From: Candidatus Spyradosoma merdigallinarum
GTDB taxonomy: Bacteria; Verrucomicrobiota; Verrucomicrobiia; Opitutales; UBA953
Assembly (NCBI GenBank): GCA_018713755.1
Contig: DVOG01000184.1
Location: 1-20,632 of the forward strand
Direction of reading: 5' to 3'
Length of the DNA: 20,632 nt
Part shown: piece by piece, positions 7,181 to 17,177 of the stretch
Layout of the letters: each line of letters starts with the position of its first letter
Position numbering within the stretch: the stretch's first letter is position 1
Position numbers and translations under genes: made by a program
The notes under the pieces: generated by a model
What the model was told of the DNA's origin: nothing
Seen by the model: only the letters and a program-made list of their open reading frames with translations
The model's database searches: none

Positions 7181-8051
7181 TTCCGTCGTCGGAGAAAAGC
7201 GCGTTCAGCGCGAGCCAGGCTTCGGCGGGAACGCACTCGGGGCGGGAAAGCGCGCTCGCGCCGAAGCGCGGGAGCGCGTCGAGCCACGCGGCGATTTTTT
7301 CCGCGGGAACGTCCGCGGCGACTTTTTTCAGCGTCGCGCCGAGCTGTTTTCTGCGGTAGATGAAAATTTCGCGGATGAGCCGCCGCGCGGTTTTTCCGAA
7401 CAGAACCGGACGTTCCCGCCGGCGCAGGTGCAGCAGGCAGGAGCCGACTTTCGGCGGCGGGAAAAAGCACTGCGCGGGAACGTCGTGCCCGGGTTCGCGC
7501 GCGTAGGCCGCGTCGAGAAAAACGGAAAGCGCGCCGCAGTTTTTCGTGCCCGGCGCGGCGGCGAAGCGCTCGGCGGCTTCCTTCTGCAGCATCAGGACGA
7601 GCGTTTCCGGCAGCCGCCCGCTTTCGAGCACGGCGTCTGTCCACGGCGTGGAAATCGCGTAGGGCAGGTTGGCGACGATTTTGAACGGCGTTCCCGGCGG
7701 CATTTTTTCCGGGAACGCGGCGAGCGGGAAATCCATCGCGTCGGCTTCTTTCAGGTCGAAGGTCTCCGGATAATTCGGCGCGACGCGTTCCCGCAGATGC
7801 GCGGCGAGCGCGGGATCGCGTTCGACGGCGAAGACGCGCGCGCCCGCCTGGAGCAGCGTCGTCGTGAGCGTGCCCAGCCCCGGTCCGACTTCGACGACGA
7901 CGTCGCCCGCGCGGATTTCGGCAAGCGCGAGCGACTTGCGGACGATGTTCCCGTCGACGAGAAAATTTTGTCCGAGGCGCTTTTTCGGCGCATGGCCGAG
8001 CGCCGCGAGCAGGTCCCGCGTCGTGTTCAGGTTGTAAGGGCCGGTCAGCAT
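7167..8051 (-). CDS. rsmA: 16S rRNA (adenine(1518)-N6/adenine(1519)-N6)-dimethyltransferase
   Basis: Dimethylates two adjacent adenosines in the 3'-terminal hairpin loop of 16S rRNA late in small-subunit assembly (KsgA), using S-adenosylmethionine. The 294-residue protein shows KKRLGQNFL at 23-31, the SAM-binding EVGPGLGTLT at 54-63, the acidic VERDP at 76-80, the catalytic NLPYAIS at 128-134 and the FFPPPKVGS segment typical of the family. The ATG at 8051 is the natural start: the frame stays open far upstream only as a shadow of the MFS gene. It follows the MFS gene by 35 bases, and its end overlaps the OppF-type ATPase. In enterobacteria rsmA sits downstream of surA and pdxA. Here a SurA-like gene is also upstream, but an MFS gene occupies the middle. 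Confidence 0.95.
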   Translation of the reverse strand: MLTGPYNLNTTRDLLAALGHAPKKRLGQNFLVDGNIVRKSLALAEIRAGDVVVEVGPGLGTLTTTLLQAGARVFAVERDPALAAHLRERVAPNYPETFDLKEADAMDFPLAAFPEKMPPGTPFKIVANLPYAISTPWTDAVLESGRLPETLVLMLQKEAAERFAAAPGTKNCGALSVFLDAAYAREPGHDVPAQCFFPPPKVGSCLLHLRRRERPVLFGKTARRLIREIFIYRRKQLGATLKKVAADVPAEKIAAWLDALPRFGASALSRPECVPAEAWLALNALFSDDGNETR

Positions 8052-8086
8052 GGTTGCAGCAGATATTCGTCCGTTCCGAAAAAAAA

Positions 8087-9442
8087 TCAGGGCCGCGCCG
8101 CGCCTTTCGCCGCGGGAGCGCGCTTCACGCGCGTCAGCAGAATCATGCCGGCGAGAAAAAGCAGCGTGAGCGAGGCGATGCCGGCGCGCGTGGAGAAAAG
8201 CCCGTCTTCTCCCGCGGGAAAAACCGCCGCGACGCCCGCGATGAGCAGCGGGCCGAGAATCGTCGAGCAGCGTCCGATCATCGAATAAAACCCGAAGAAC
8301 GAAACTTCCCGTCCGGCGGGAACGAGCGTCGCGAAAAACGAGCGCGACAGCGCCTGCACGCCGCCCTGCACCATGCCGATGAGCGCCGCGAGCACGAACA
8401 TCGGGGAAACGTCGAAGCCGAACAGCCCGACCGTTCCCGTCGGCATCGCCGCGCCGTAAAACGAAACGCCGACGTAGACGGCGATCGCGCACAGCAGCAC
8501 GGGCTTCGCGCCGAAAATTTTCCCGAGCAGCCCGAAAACCGCCGCGCAGGGCACGCCGAAAAGCTGCACGACGAACAGCGCCGCGAACAGGTCTCCCTCC
8601 GAAAATCCGAGCGCGTTTCCGTAGCGCACCGCGCTCGTGATGACCGTGTGGACGCCGTCGATGTAGCAGAAATATGCGAGCAGGAAAAGGCGCGTCCGCC
8701 GTTCCCGCAGCAGCGCGGCGAAAGTTTCGCGCAGCGCGGAAAATTCTTCCTTCGCGGCGCGAAGAAAGCCGCCGCGTTCCCGCGCAGCCGCGCTCCCCGG
8801 CGTTCCCGCCGGCGCGGTTTCTTTCCGCAGAAGCAGCGGGAGCGCGAACGCCAGCCACCACAGCGCGCCGAAAACGAAAAGCGCTCGCGCGGGCGGGCGT
8901 TCCGAAAATCCGAGCACGTCCCAGCCCTGCGTCCACAGCACGACCGCGCCGAGCAGAAGCACGCCGCCGAGATAGCCCAGCGAAAACGAAACGCCGCTCA
9001 CGACGTGGCGTTTCGCCGGCGCGGCGACGTCGAGCAGCAGCGAGTCGTAAAAAAGATTGGCCCCGAAGAAGCCGACGGCGGAAACGACGTAAATCAGCGA
9101 CGCCGCGTGCTGAAATCCCTCGCCGACGAACGCGAGCGCCGTCATGCCGACGATGCCCGTTCCCGCGAGCGCGCGGAAAAATTTCATGCGCAGGCCGCCG
9201 CGCTGCGCGACCGTCGCCAGCAGCGGGGAAAGCAGCGCGACGAGAATGCTCGCCGCCGCCAGCGTCAGCGAATACGCGAGCGTTTTTTCGCTCGGCTCCG
9301 CGCCCGGCGCGCTCCAAAAGCGGTTGAAAAGAATCGGGAAAAGCACCGCGAGCACGAGCATGGAAAACGCCGTGTGCCCGACGTCGTAAATCGCCCAGCG
9401 CGCCGCGCCGCGAAACGTTTCCGGAGAGGAGGCAGAAGCCAT
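8087..9442 (-). CDS. UMF1-type MFS transporter (Atg22-like)
   Basis: A 451-residue polytopic membrane protein of the major facilitator superfamily, in the UMF1 / vacuole-effluxer Atg22-like branch. The N-terminus ARWAIYDVGHTAFSMLVLAV at about residues 14-33 is the hallmark of this branch, which usually reads WxxYDWANSAF. Many hydrophobic helices follow, consistent with 11-12 segments, with a central charged loop near residues 200-260. Yeast Atg22 exports amino acids from the vacuole; bacterial members have no firm substrate, so amino-acid or small-peptide movement is only a suggestion. No Shine-Dalgarno is evident at the ATG. It sits 30 bases after the SurA-like gene and 35 before rsmA, so it is very likely part of the same transcript. 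Confidence 0.88.
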   Translation of the reverse strand: MASASSPETFRGAARWAIYDVGHTAFSMLVLAVLFPILFNRFWSAPGAEPSEKTLAYSLTLAAASILVALLSPLLATVAQRGGLRMKFFRALAGTGIVGMTALAFVGEGFQHAASLIYVVSAVGFFGANLFYDSLLLDVAAPAKRHVVSGVSFSLGYLGGVLLLGAVVLWTQGWDVLGFSERPPARALFVFGALWWLAFALPLLLRKETAPAGTPGSAAARERGGFLRAAKEEFSALRETFAALLRERRTRLFLLAYFCYIDGVHTVITSAVRYGNALGFSEGDLFAALFVVQLFGVPCAAVFGLLGKIFGAKPVLLCAIAVYVGVSFYGAAMPTGTVGLFGFDVSPMFVLAALIGMVQGGVQALSRSFFATLVPAGREVSFFGFYSMIGRCSTILGPLLIAGVAAVFPAGEDGLFSTRAGIASLTLLFLAGMILLTRVKRAPAAKGAARP

Positions 9443-9472
9443 GGCGAGATTGTCCGTCGTTCCCGCCGCGCC

Positions 9473-10498
9473 TCAGTAGTAGCGGATGTGGTATTCGTCG
9501 CGCAGCTCCGCCATTTTTTCTTCGCGGACGCGGCGGACGTGTTCGGAGCGCAGACGGTTTTCGATTTGCTCGCGCACGTCTTTGAGCGGGATGACGCCCG
9601 CCTCGCGGAACGCGATGCGCTTGAGCAGCACGTAGAATTTTCCGTTCGGCGTGTCGAGCTCGACGACTTCGGAGACGCCTCCGTCTTCCGTTTCGCGCAG
9701 TGCGGGAACGATCTGTTCGGAAAGGTCCGTCAGCGGTTTCCAGCCGACGTAGCCGCCGGCGGCGCGGTAATCGTCGCGGGAATGCGTTTTCGCGGCGGTT
9801 TCGAAATCCGTTTTTCCTTCGGAGATTTCCCGGCGCAGGCGCGCGGCGAGCTCCGCGACGTCGCGGTCGGTTTCGGACGCTCCCGCGAACAAGACGATTT
9901 GGGCGTATTCGACGGCGGCGTCGCTGCGGAATTCGTCGATGCGCGCCTCGTATTCCTTGCGGACTTTTTCCGGGGAAACGTCGCCGAGCGCGCTTTTGAC
10001 GATGTGCTCGTCCCAGCTCGACGCCTTGATGCGCTCGAGCATGCGTCGACGGTCGGCGAGCGGGTTGCTGCCCGTGCGGCGCAGCCATTGCAGGTAGCGC
10101 GCGCGGTCGCCGCCGAAATCCTGCTCGATGATGTCGTTGATGCGCTGGTCGATGAAATTTTCGTCCATGACCGCGCCGGAATCGTCGAAGGCGCTGGCGA
10201 GCAGATGCGTGTCCGCGAGGCTCTGCACGGCGCCGTTCGTGAGCTGCGCGTATTTTTCCCGGAATTCTTCGAGCGTTCCCGAGGAGCGGCGGATTTCCGG
10301 AATGTAGCGCTGCGTTTCGCGCCGCATGTCGCTGACGGTGATGATTTCGCCGTTGATGTTGGCGAGAATGCCGTCGCGTGCGCGGTCGGCGAAAACGGCG
10401 CGCAGCATCTGTTCTTCGCGGCTTTCCTGCGCGGGAAGCGCGGCGGGAACGGCGAGCAGAGCTGCGGCGAAAAGGGCTTTCGGCGGGAACGTCGTCAT
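9473..10498 (-). CDS. Periplasmic SurA/PpiC-type peptidyl-prolyl isomerase
   Basis: A secreted chaperone or prolyl isomerase that should assist folding of outer-membrane and periplasmic proteins. Residues 1-23 form a signal peptide with a cleavage site near LPA|Q. A SurA-like N-terminal helical domain runs from about 40 to 180, starting ILANINGEIITVSDM. One PpiC/parvulin domain follows at about 195-295, with AAVEYAQIVL, the LRREISEG and THSRDDYRAAGGYVGW segments, and ends near KFYVLLKRI. Escherichia coli SurA is about 428 residues with two parvulin domains; this 341-residue protein has one. A GGAG Shine-Dalgarno (complement 10508-10511) is nine bases before the ATG. It lies 37 bases after ftsH, so the two envelope quality-control genes are neighbours in one run. 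Naming it surA itself would be premature. Confidence 0.87.
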   Translation of the reverse strand: MTTFPPKALFAAALLAVPAALPAQESREEQMLRAVFADRARDGILANINGEIITVSDMRRETQRYIPEIRRSSGTLEEFREKYAQLTNGAVQSLADTHLLASAFDDSGAVMDENFIDQRINDIIEQDFGGDRARYLQWLRRTGSNPLADRRRMLERIKASSWDEHIVKSALGDVSPEKVRKEYEARIDEFRSDAAVEYAQIVLFAGASETDRDVAELAARLRREISEGKTDFETAAKTHSRDDYRAAGGYVGWKPLTDLSEQIVPALRETEDGGVSEVVELDTPNGKFYVLLKRIAFREAGVIPLKDVREQIENRLRSEHVRRVREEKMAELRDEYHIRYY

Positions 10499-10535
10499 CG
10501 TGGTTTTCTCCGGGGAAAATCGGCGGGAACGCGCT

Positions 10536-12569
<2,034 letters not shown>

Positions 12570-12627
12570 TGAAAAAAATCTCTTCACGTCCGCGTTCCCG
12601 TCCGGGAAGGGACGAAAACGCGCAGAC

Positions 12628-13995
12628 TCATAAAGGTAAGGCCTTGCGGCGGTAAGTCAACCGCAGAGCCTTCGTGCCCGCGGCGCGAATGCGGAAGCGC
12701 TCCGCCGGGGGCAATCCCGGGATCCATGCAATTCCCGTGCCGTCGTCGAAGACGGGCAGGGCGGCGCGGCGCTCCCGCGGGATTTTTTTGTCGATGAAAA
12801 TCCGCCGCACCGGTTTTTCGCCGGGAGCGCCGAGCGGGCGGTAGCGGTCGCCGCGTCGCAGTTCCCGCGCGAAGATTTTCGGCGTTCCCGCGAGGAAGAC
12901 CGTTTCGTCCGGCGGGAACGTTCCCGCGCGGATGCGCGCGAAAAGCGCTTCGGAGACGACGATTTCCTCCGTTTCGAACTCCGCGGGGGGAGGCGGCGTT
13001 TTTTCCGTGGAAACGAAGGGGATGATTTTCAGCGCGGCTCCGTCCCACGAGATTTTCCGCGCGGACAAAGCGAGCGCGAACGGCGTTTTTTCCGCGACGC
13101 TCCGCAGCAGCGCTTCGAAGGTTTTCGCGCGCAGGGAAATTTTCTGCGCGGCAAGGATTTTGCGCAGGGCGCAGCGCACGAGCGCGGGGCTTTTTCCGGC
13201 GAGCGCGGACGCCGCCGCGGGCGAAGCGTTCCCGCGCAGGATTTTTTCCGCTTCGGCGTCGATGAAGTCCGCCGCCTCTTCGAGCAGGGCGCGGGAACGC
13301 GCGAAATTTTCGAACGGCGCGGCGGCTTTCAGCGCGGGCAAAACGGCGTTGCGGACGCGGTTGCGGAAAAAGTCCGTTCCCGCGTTCGTCGGGTCTTCGC
13401 GCCACGGGACGCCGCCGTCGCGCAGCGCGGCGATGATTTTTTCCTTCGGGACGTCCAGCAGCGGACGCAGGAAAATCCGCCCGTCCGCCCGGCGCGAAAC
13501 GGGCCGCGGCGCGGCGAGCCCTTCCGCGCCGGCGCCGCGCGTCAGGCGCATCAGCAGCGTTTCGGCGACGTCGTCGCGCTGGTGGCCTTGGACGAGAATT
13601 TTCGCGCGGCGTTCCCGCATCGCTTCGGCGAAAAAGCGCAGGCGGGCGACGCGCAGCGCGGCTTCGGAGATTTTTTCCCCGTCGCGTTCCCGCCGCCCGC
13701 AGACGAACGCGGCGCCGAGCGCGGCGGCGACGCGGCGGACGAATTCCGCGTCCGCCGCGCTGTCTTCCCGCGCGGCGTGATCGTAATGCAGGACGAGCAG
13801 GCGTTCCCGCAGGCGCGGAAATTTCGCCCAAAGCAGCAGCAGGGCGCAGAGCGAATCCGCGCCGCCGGAACAGGCGCACGCGACGGGGGCGTTCCCGCCG
13901 CGCTCCGCCGCTTCGAGAAGCGCGTCCGCGGCGTTCCCGAAAGCGACGCGCGCCGCCAGATTTTCCGCCGCCGACTGCCAGTCCGTTGCCCGCAT
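12628..13995 (-). CDS. tilS: tRNA(Ile)-lysidine synthetase TilS
   Basis: Attaches lysine to C34 of the CAU-anticodon isoleucine tRNA, switching it to AUA decoding; essential in most bacteria. The 455-residue protein has the PP-loop ATPase motif SGGADS at 43-48, followed by LHYDHAAREDSAADAEFV and GHQRDDVAETLLMRLTRGAGAEGL, the characteristic TilS core, and the DVPKEKI and DPTNAGTDFFRNRVRN segments. The C-terminal half is weaker but contains the RPLGAPGEKPVRRIFIDKKIPRE-like region of the TilS C-terminal domain. It heads the leftward gene run and is 58 bases from ftsH. This gene is unusually loaded with the iterated GGGAACG word, about one copy per 125 bases, including a 16-base perfect palindrome near its 3' end. 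The assignment is secure. Confidence 0.93.
   Translation of the reverse strand: MRATDWQSAAENLAARVAFGNAADALLEAAERGGNAPVACACSGGADSLCALLLLWAKFPRLRERLLVLHYDHAAREDSAADAEFVRRVAAALGAAFVCGRRERDGEKISEAALRVARLRFFAEAMRERRAKILVQGHQRDDVAETLLMRLTRGAGAEGLAAPRPVSRRADGRIFLRPLLDVPKEKIIAALRDGGVPWREDPTNAGTDFFRNRVRNAVLPALKAAAPFENFARSRALLEEAADFIDAEAEKILRGNASPAAASALAGKSPALVRCALRKILAAQKISLRAKTFEALLRSVAEKTPFALALSARKISWDGAALKIIPFVSTEKTPPPPAEFETEEIVVSEALFARIRAGTFPPDETVFLAGTPKIFARELRRGDRYRPLGAPGEKPVRRIFIDKKIPRERRAALPVFDDGTGIAWIPGLPPAERFRIRAAGTKALRLTYRRKALPL
12912..12927. repeat. 16-base palindrome made of two fused iterated words
   Basis: GCGGGAACGTTCCCGC at this position is a perfect palindrome inside tilS. It consists of one GCGGGAACG and one CGTTCCCGC sharing the central CG, the tightest pairing of the dispersed word in the window. 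Confidence 0.8.
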
Positions 13996-14010
13996 TTTTT
14001 TTTGCGGAAA

Positions 14011-14038
14011 ATTATGGGCGGAGAACGCGCGCGTTGAA
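14011..14038 (-). promoter_or_regulatory. Possible promoter of the tilS-ftsH run
   Basis: On the minus strand CATAAT (14016-14011) matches the -10 consensus at 5/6, with TTCAAC (14038-14033) 16 bases upstream as a poor -35. The -10 ends about 15 bases before the tilS ATG. The -35 overlaps the palindrome at 14034-14045, which fits regulated access. Confidence 0.35.
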
Positions 14039-14045
14039 ATTTCAA
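14034..14045. promoter_or_regulatory. Palindromic operator candidate between tilS and the sulfatase
   Basis: TTGAAATTTCAA is a perfect 12-base palindrome in the 151-base divergent gap. A second perfect inverted repeat, GCGGAAAATT (14004-14013) and AATTTTCCGC (14059-14068), brackets it almost concentrically. The nested dyads in an AT-rich patch look like a binding site for a dimeric regulator, but no cognate regulator is in the window. Confidence 0.4.
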
Positions 14046-14111
14046 AATTCGCGATGAAAATTTTCCGCTTTCCGTCGCGTGTTCGCCGCGATTCGGAAAG
14101 AAAGAACGGGC

Positions 14112-14140
14112 TTGAAGCGGGGCGGGCGGCTTCTTATGGT
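14112..14140 (+). promoter_or_regulatory. sigma70-like promoter of the sulfatase
   Basis: TTGAAG (14112-14117), a 17-base spacer and TATGGT (14135-14140) precede the sulfatase ATG at 14147. The predicted transcription start coincides with the start codon, implying a leaderless message. No Shine-Dalgarno is present. Confidence 0.5.
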
Positions 14141-14146
14141 GTGCGC

Positions 14147-15679
14147 ATGAAAATTCCAGTCGCACTTCTCCCCTTCTTCAGCGCGGCGGCGCTTTGCGCC
14201 GCGGGAACGCCGGAAAAACCGAACATCGTTCTTTTTCTCGTGGACGACATGGGCTGGCAGGACACCAGCGTGCCGTTTTACGGGAACGAAAAAAGCGAGC
14301 TGAACAAGCGCTACAAGACGCCGAACATGGAGCGTCTCGCGGCGAAGGGCGTGAAATTCGTCCGCGCCTACGCGTGCCCGGTTTCGTCGCCGACGCGCGT
14401 GAGCCTGATCACGGGAGCGAACGCCGCGCAGCACAAGGTGACGAACTGGACGTCCAACGTGCGCAGCGACGTTTCCACGGACGCGCGGCACCGCACGCTC
14501 GATTTCGAGCAGTGGAACATCAACGGCATGTCGCCGAGCGGCTCGAAGGAAAAAATCAAAAACGTGTTCCCGGCGACGCCGTTGCCGGAGCTTCTGCGCA
14601 AGGGCGGCTATCACACGATTCACGTCGGGAAAGCGCATTTCGGCACGCCGAAGACGCTGGCGTCCGACCCGCGCAATCTCGGCTTCGACGTGAACATCGC
14701 GGGCTCGGCGATCGGCGGCCCGGAAACCTATCTCGTGAACAAAAAGCAGGCGCTCGCCGACGGCGGCTACAACTACGGAGTCGGCGGGAACAGGGTCTTG
14801 GGGCTTTCCGCCTACAACAAGGACGGCTGCTACCTGACGGAGGCGCTGACGCGCGCGGCGCTCGCCGAAATCGACGCCGCCGTCGCTTCGGACAAGCCTT
14901 TCTTCCTCTACATGTCGCAATACGCCGTCCACGCGCCGTATTCGGCGGACCGCGCTTTCGACGACCGTTTCGAAACGGATTATCCCGCGCTGAAAGGGCA
15001 GGCGAAAACCTACGCGACGATGATCGCGGGCATGGACAAGTCTCTGGGCGACATTCTCGACCGGCTGGAACGCGACCCCGAGCTGGAGAAGAACACCGTC
15101 GTCATTTTCATGTCGGACAACGGCGGCCATCATTCCAACGGGAACGCGCCGGGACGCGGCGGGAAAGGATCCTGCTTCGAGGGCGGCATCCACGAGCCGA
15201 TGATCGCCTACTGGCCCGGCGTCACGCGCGCGGGAACGGTCTGCGACGCTCCCGTCGTCATCGAGGACTTTTTCCCGACGATTCTCGAAATCGCGGGAGC
15301 GGACGCGGGGAAAACCGCCCAGCGCATCGACGGCGAAAGCTTCGTTCCCGCGCTCCGCGGAGAAAAGGCGGACGCGAACCGGCCGCTCTTTTTCCACTAC
15401 CCGAATTTCTGGGGCGAGAACAACGGGCGCATCGGCGCGCCGCAGTCGGCGATTCTCATGGGCAAATGGAAGCTCGTGCATTTTTACGACGACGGCAAAA
15501 CGATGCTTTTCGACCTGAGCAAGGACATCGGCGAAACGCGCGATTTGTCGGAGAAAGAGCCGGGCGAGGCGAGAAAGCTCGCGCGGACGCTGACGAAGTT
15601 CCTGAAAAAGAACGACGCGACGCGCCCCGTCGTCCGCGCGACGGGCAAGCCCTGTCCGTGGCCGGACGGCTCGAAATGA
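14147..15679 (+). CDS. Secreted Ser-type sulfatase
   Basis: Hydrolyses sulfate esters, probably on sulfated glycans, outside the cytoplasm. The 510-residue protein starts with a Sec signal peptide, cleaved near residues 18-20. The alkaline-phosphatase-fold metal site is visible as NIVLFLVDDMGW (Asp33, Asp34) and MSDNGGHH (Asp324, Asn325). The activation motif is SSPTRVSLITG, starting at Ser80, and the second signature is GYHTIHVGKAH at 154-164 (Lys162, His164). The residue to be converted to formylglycine is serine, not cysteine, so activation needs a radical SAM maturase of the AtsB/anSME kind; none is in the window. I chose the ATG at 14147 because it begins the signal peptide; a start at 14054 would bury it. 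The gene is single, without adjacent glycosidases, so the substrate is unknown. Confidence 0.93.
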   Translation: MKIPVALLPFFSAAALCAAGTPEKPNIVLFLVDDMGWQDTSVPFYGNEKSELNKRYKTPNMERLAAKGVKFVRAYACPVSSPTRVSLITGANAAQHKVTNWTSNVRSDVSTDARHRTLDFEQWNINGMSPSGSKEKIKNVFPATPLPELLRKGGYHTIHVGKAHFGTPKTLASDPRNLGFDVNIAGSAIGGPETYLVNKKQALADGGYNYGVGGNRVLGLSAYNKDGCYLTEALTRAALAEIDAAVASDKPFFLYMSQYAVHAPYSADRAFDDRFETDYPALKGQAKTYATMIAGMDKSLGDILDRLERDPELEKNTVVIFMSDNGGHHSNGNAPGRGGKGSCFEGGIHEPMIAYWPGVTRAGTVCDAPVVIEDFFPTILEIAGADAGKTAQRIDGESFVPALRGEKADANRPLFFHYPNFWGENNGRIGAPQSAILMGKWKLVHFYDDGKTMLFDLSKDIGETRDLSEKEPGEARKLARTLTKFLKKNDATRPVVRATGKPCPWPDGSK

Positions 15680-15695
15680 GCCGTTCTCGCCGGCG

Positions 15696-15721
15696 CGCGG
15701 GAGCGCCGCGTTCCCGCGTTT
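15696..15721 (+). terminator. Probable terminator after the sulfatase
   Basis: CGCGGGAGCG (15696-15705) pairs with CGTTCCCGCG (15709-15718) around a three-base loop, ten pairs including one G-T. Only three Ts follow. It lies 17 bases after the stop and is formed by two inverted copies of the iterated word. Confidence 0.45.
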
Positions 15722-15779
15722 CGTAATTGCAAAGAGCGCTCGAAAAGCGTTTCTTTGCGGGAACGCATTTTTTCGAAAG

Positions 15780-17156
15780 ATGAGTGAAGTTCGCACACGT
15801 TTCGCACCGAGTCCCACGGGATTCTTCCACATCGGCAGCGCGCGCACGGCGCTTTTCAACTGGCTTTACGCGCGGCATACGGGCGGCACCTTCGTGCTGC
15901 GCATCGAAGACACGGACAAGGCGCGCAACACGCAGGAATTTCTCGACGTCATTCTCGAATCCATGCGCTGGCTCGGCATGGACTGGGACGAAGGCCCCGG
16001 CGCGGGCGGCGGCTGCGGACCGTATTTCCAGTCGCAGCGCGGCGAAATCTACAAGGAGAAAGTCCGCGAGCTCATGGACAAAGGGCGCGCCTACGAAAAG
16101 GACGGCGCGGTCTGGTTTCGGCTCGAAGGCGAGCGCGAAACGGTCTACGACGATTTTCTGAAGAAAGAGGTCGAGCGCGTTCACGCCGCTCCCGTCGTGA
16201 TCGACGACATCATCCGCGGCCGCGTCGAACGCGCGGAGGACCGCGACTTCGTCATCGTGCGCGGGAACGGGGAGCCGGTGTTTCACCTCGTGAACGTTGT
16301 GGACGACATCGCGATGAACATCACGCACGTGATCCGCGGCGAAGACCATCTTTCCAACACGAGCAAGCACATCGAGCTTTACAAGGCGTTCGGCGTCGAG
16401 CCGCCGAAGTTCGCGCACATTCCGCTGATTCTGAAAACGGAAGGCTCCGGAAAAATGTCCAAGCGGGACCGCGGCGCGCTCATCGAGGAATACCAGTCGC
16501 GGCATTTCCTGCCCGCCGCCGTGCGCAACTACCTGTGCCTGCTCGGCTGGACGCCGAAGGACGGCCGCGAAATTCTGCCGATCGAGGACATCATCGCCCA
16601 GTTCGATCTGCGCGACGTGCACCAGGCGAACGCGCGCTTCGACGAGCGCAAGATGGCGTTCTTCAATCAGGAATACCTGCGCGCGCTCCCGGACGAATCG
16701 TTCGCGTGGCTGGCCGCTCCCGTGCTCGGCGAGGCGAAAGTCATCGACGAAAAGACGGACGAGGATTATCTGCAGAAAGTGCTCGCGCTGTGCAAGCCGA
16801 AGATGAACGCGCTCGAGACGCTTCCGACCTTCGTCGGCTATTTCTTCCGGGAAGATTTCCTGATCGACGAAAAAGGGCTCGCCAAGCTCCGCAAAAAGAG
16901 CGATCCCGCGGCGCGCTGCCGCGAGCTCGTTCCCGCGCTCGAAGCGGCGCCGGACGTCGCTCCCACGACGATCGACGCGCTGTTCGAAAAGCTCGGCGCG
17001 GAGCACGGCGTGAAGCCGACGGATTATTTCGCGCCGCTGCGCTTCGCCGTTTCCGGCCAGCCCGGCGGTCCCGGACTTCACGAGATGCTCGAGCTCATCG
17101 GCAAGGAGCGCACGCTTTCCCGCGTGAAGAGTTTCATCGGGAAAATTTCCGCCTGA
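15780..17156 (+). CDS. gltX: Glutamate--tRNA ligase
   Basis: Charges tRNA(Glu) with glutamate, a class I synthetase. The 458-residue protein has the HIGH-type motif PSPTGFFHIGSART at 10-23 (HIGS here), LRIEDTD at 40-46, WDEGPGAGGGCGPYFQS at 69-85, VIRGEDHLSNT at 184-194 and the KMSKR loop at 225-229. The stem-contact region at about 98-115 reads AYEKDGAVWF with no cysteine, so the zinc site seen in Escherichia coli GluRS is absent, as in many bacterial forms. No Shine-Dalgarno is seen; the ATG immediately follows an A-rich GAAAG. It ends 21 bases before the polyprenyl synthase gene, with which it is probably co-transcribed. The window does not show whether it also charges tRNA(Gln). Confidence 0.95.
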   Translation: MSEVRTRFAPSPTGFFHIGSARTALFNWLYARHTGGTFVLRIEDTDKARNTQEFLDVILESMRWLGMDWDEGPGAGGGCGPYFQSQRGEIYKEKVRELMDKGRAYEKDGAVWFRLEGERETVYDDFLKKEVERVHAAPVVIDDIIRGRVERAEDRDFVIVRGNGEPVFHLVNVVDDIAMNITHVIRGEDHLSNTSKHIELYKAFGVEPPKFAHIPLILKTEGSGKMSKRDRGALIEEYQSRHFLPAAVRNYLCLLGWTPKDGREILPIEDIIAQFDLRDVHQANARFDERKMAFFNQEYLRALPDESFAWLAAPVLGEAKVIDEKTDEDYLQKVLALCKPKMNALETLPTFVGYFFREDFLIDEKGLAKLRKKSDPAARCRELVPALEAAPDVAPTTIDALFEKLGAEHGVKPTDYFAPLRFAVSGQPGGPGLHEMLELIGKERTLSRVKSFIGKISA

Positions 17157-17177
17157 ACGCCGCCGCCCGATCCTGCC

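Noticed and set aside
7167..10088. A 973-codon open frame containing RsmA at its C-terminus, suggesting a fusion protein
   Set aside because: The upstream two-thirds is an arginine-rich out-of-frame reading of the MFS and PpiC genes on the same strand, without domains. RsmA has a natural ATG at 8051.
12570..12587. GTG start giving FtsH six extra residues
   Set aside because: Possible, but no Shine-Dalgarno precedes it and MAKN is a more natural FtsH N-terminus; the ATG at 12569 was preferred.
15727..15755. TTGCAA as a -35 for gltX
   Set aside because: No acceptable -10 lies 16-18 bases downstream.
14042..17081. Two minus-strand open frames of 605 and 541 codons opposite the sulfatase and gltX
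   Set aside because: They mirror the coding strand, are rich in Arg, Ala and Val, and have no recognisable domain or plausible start.
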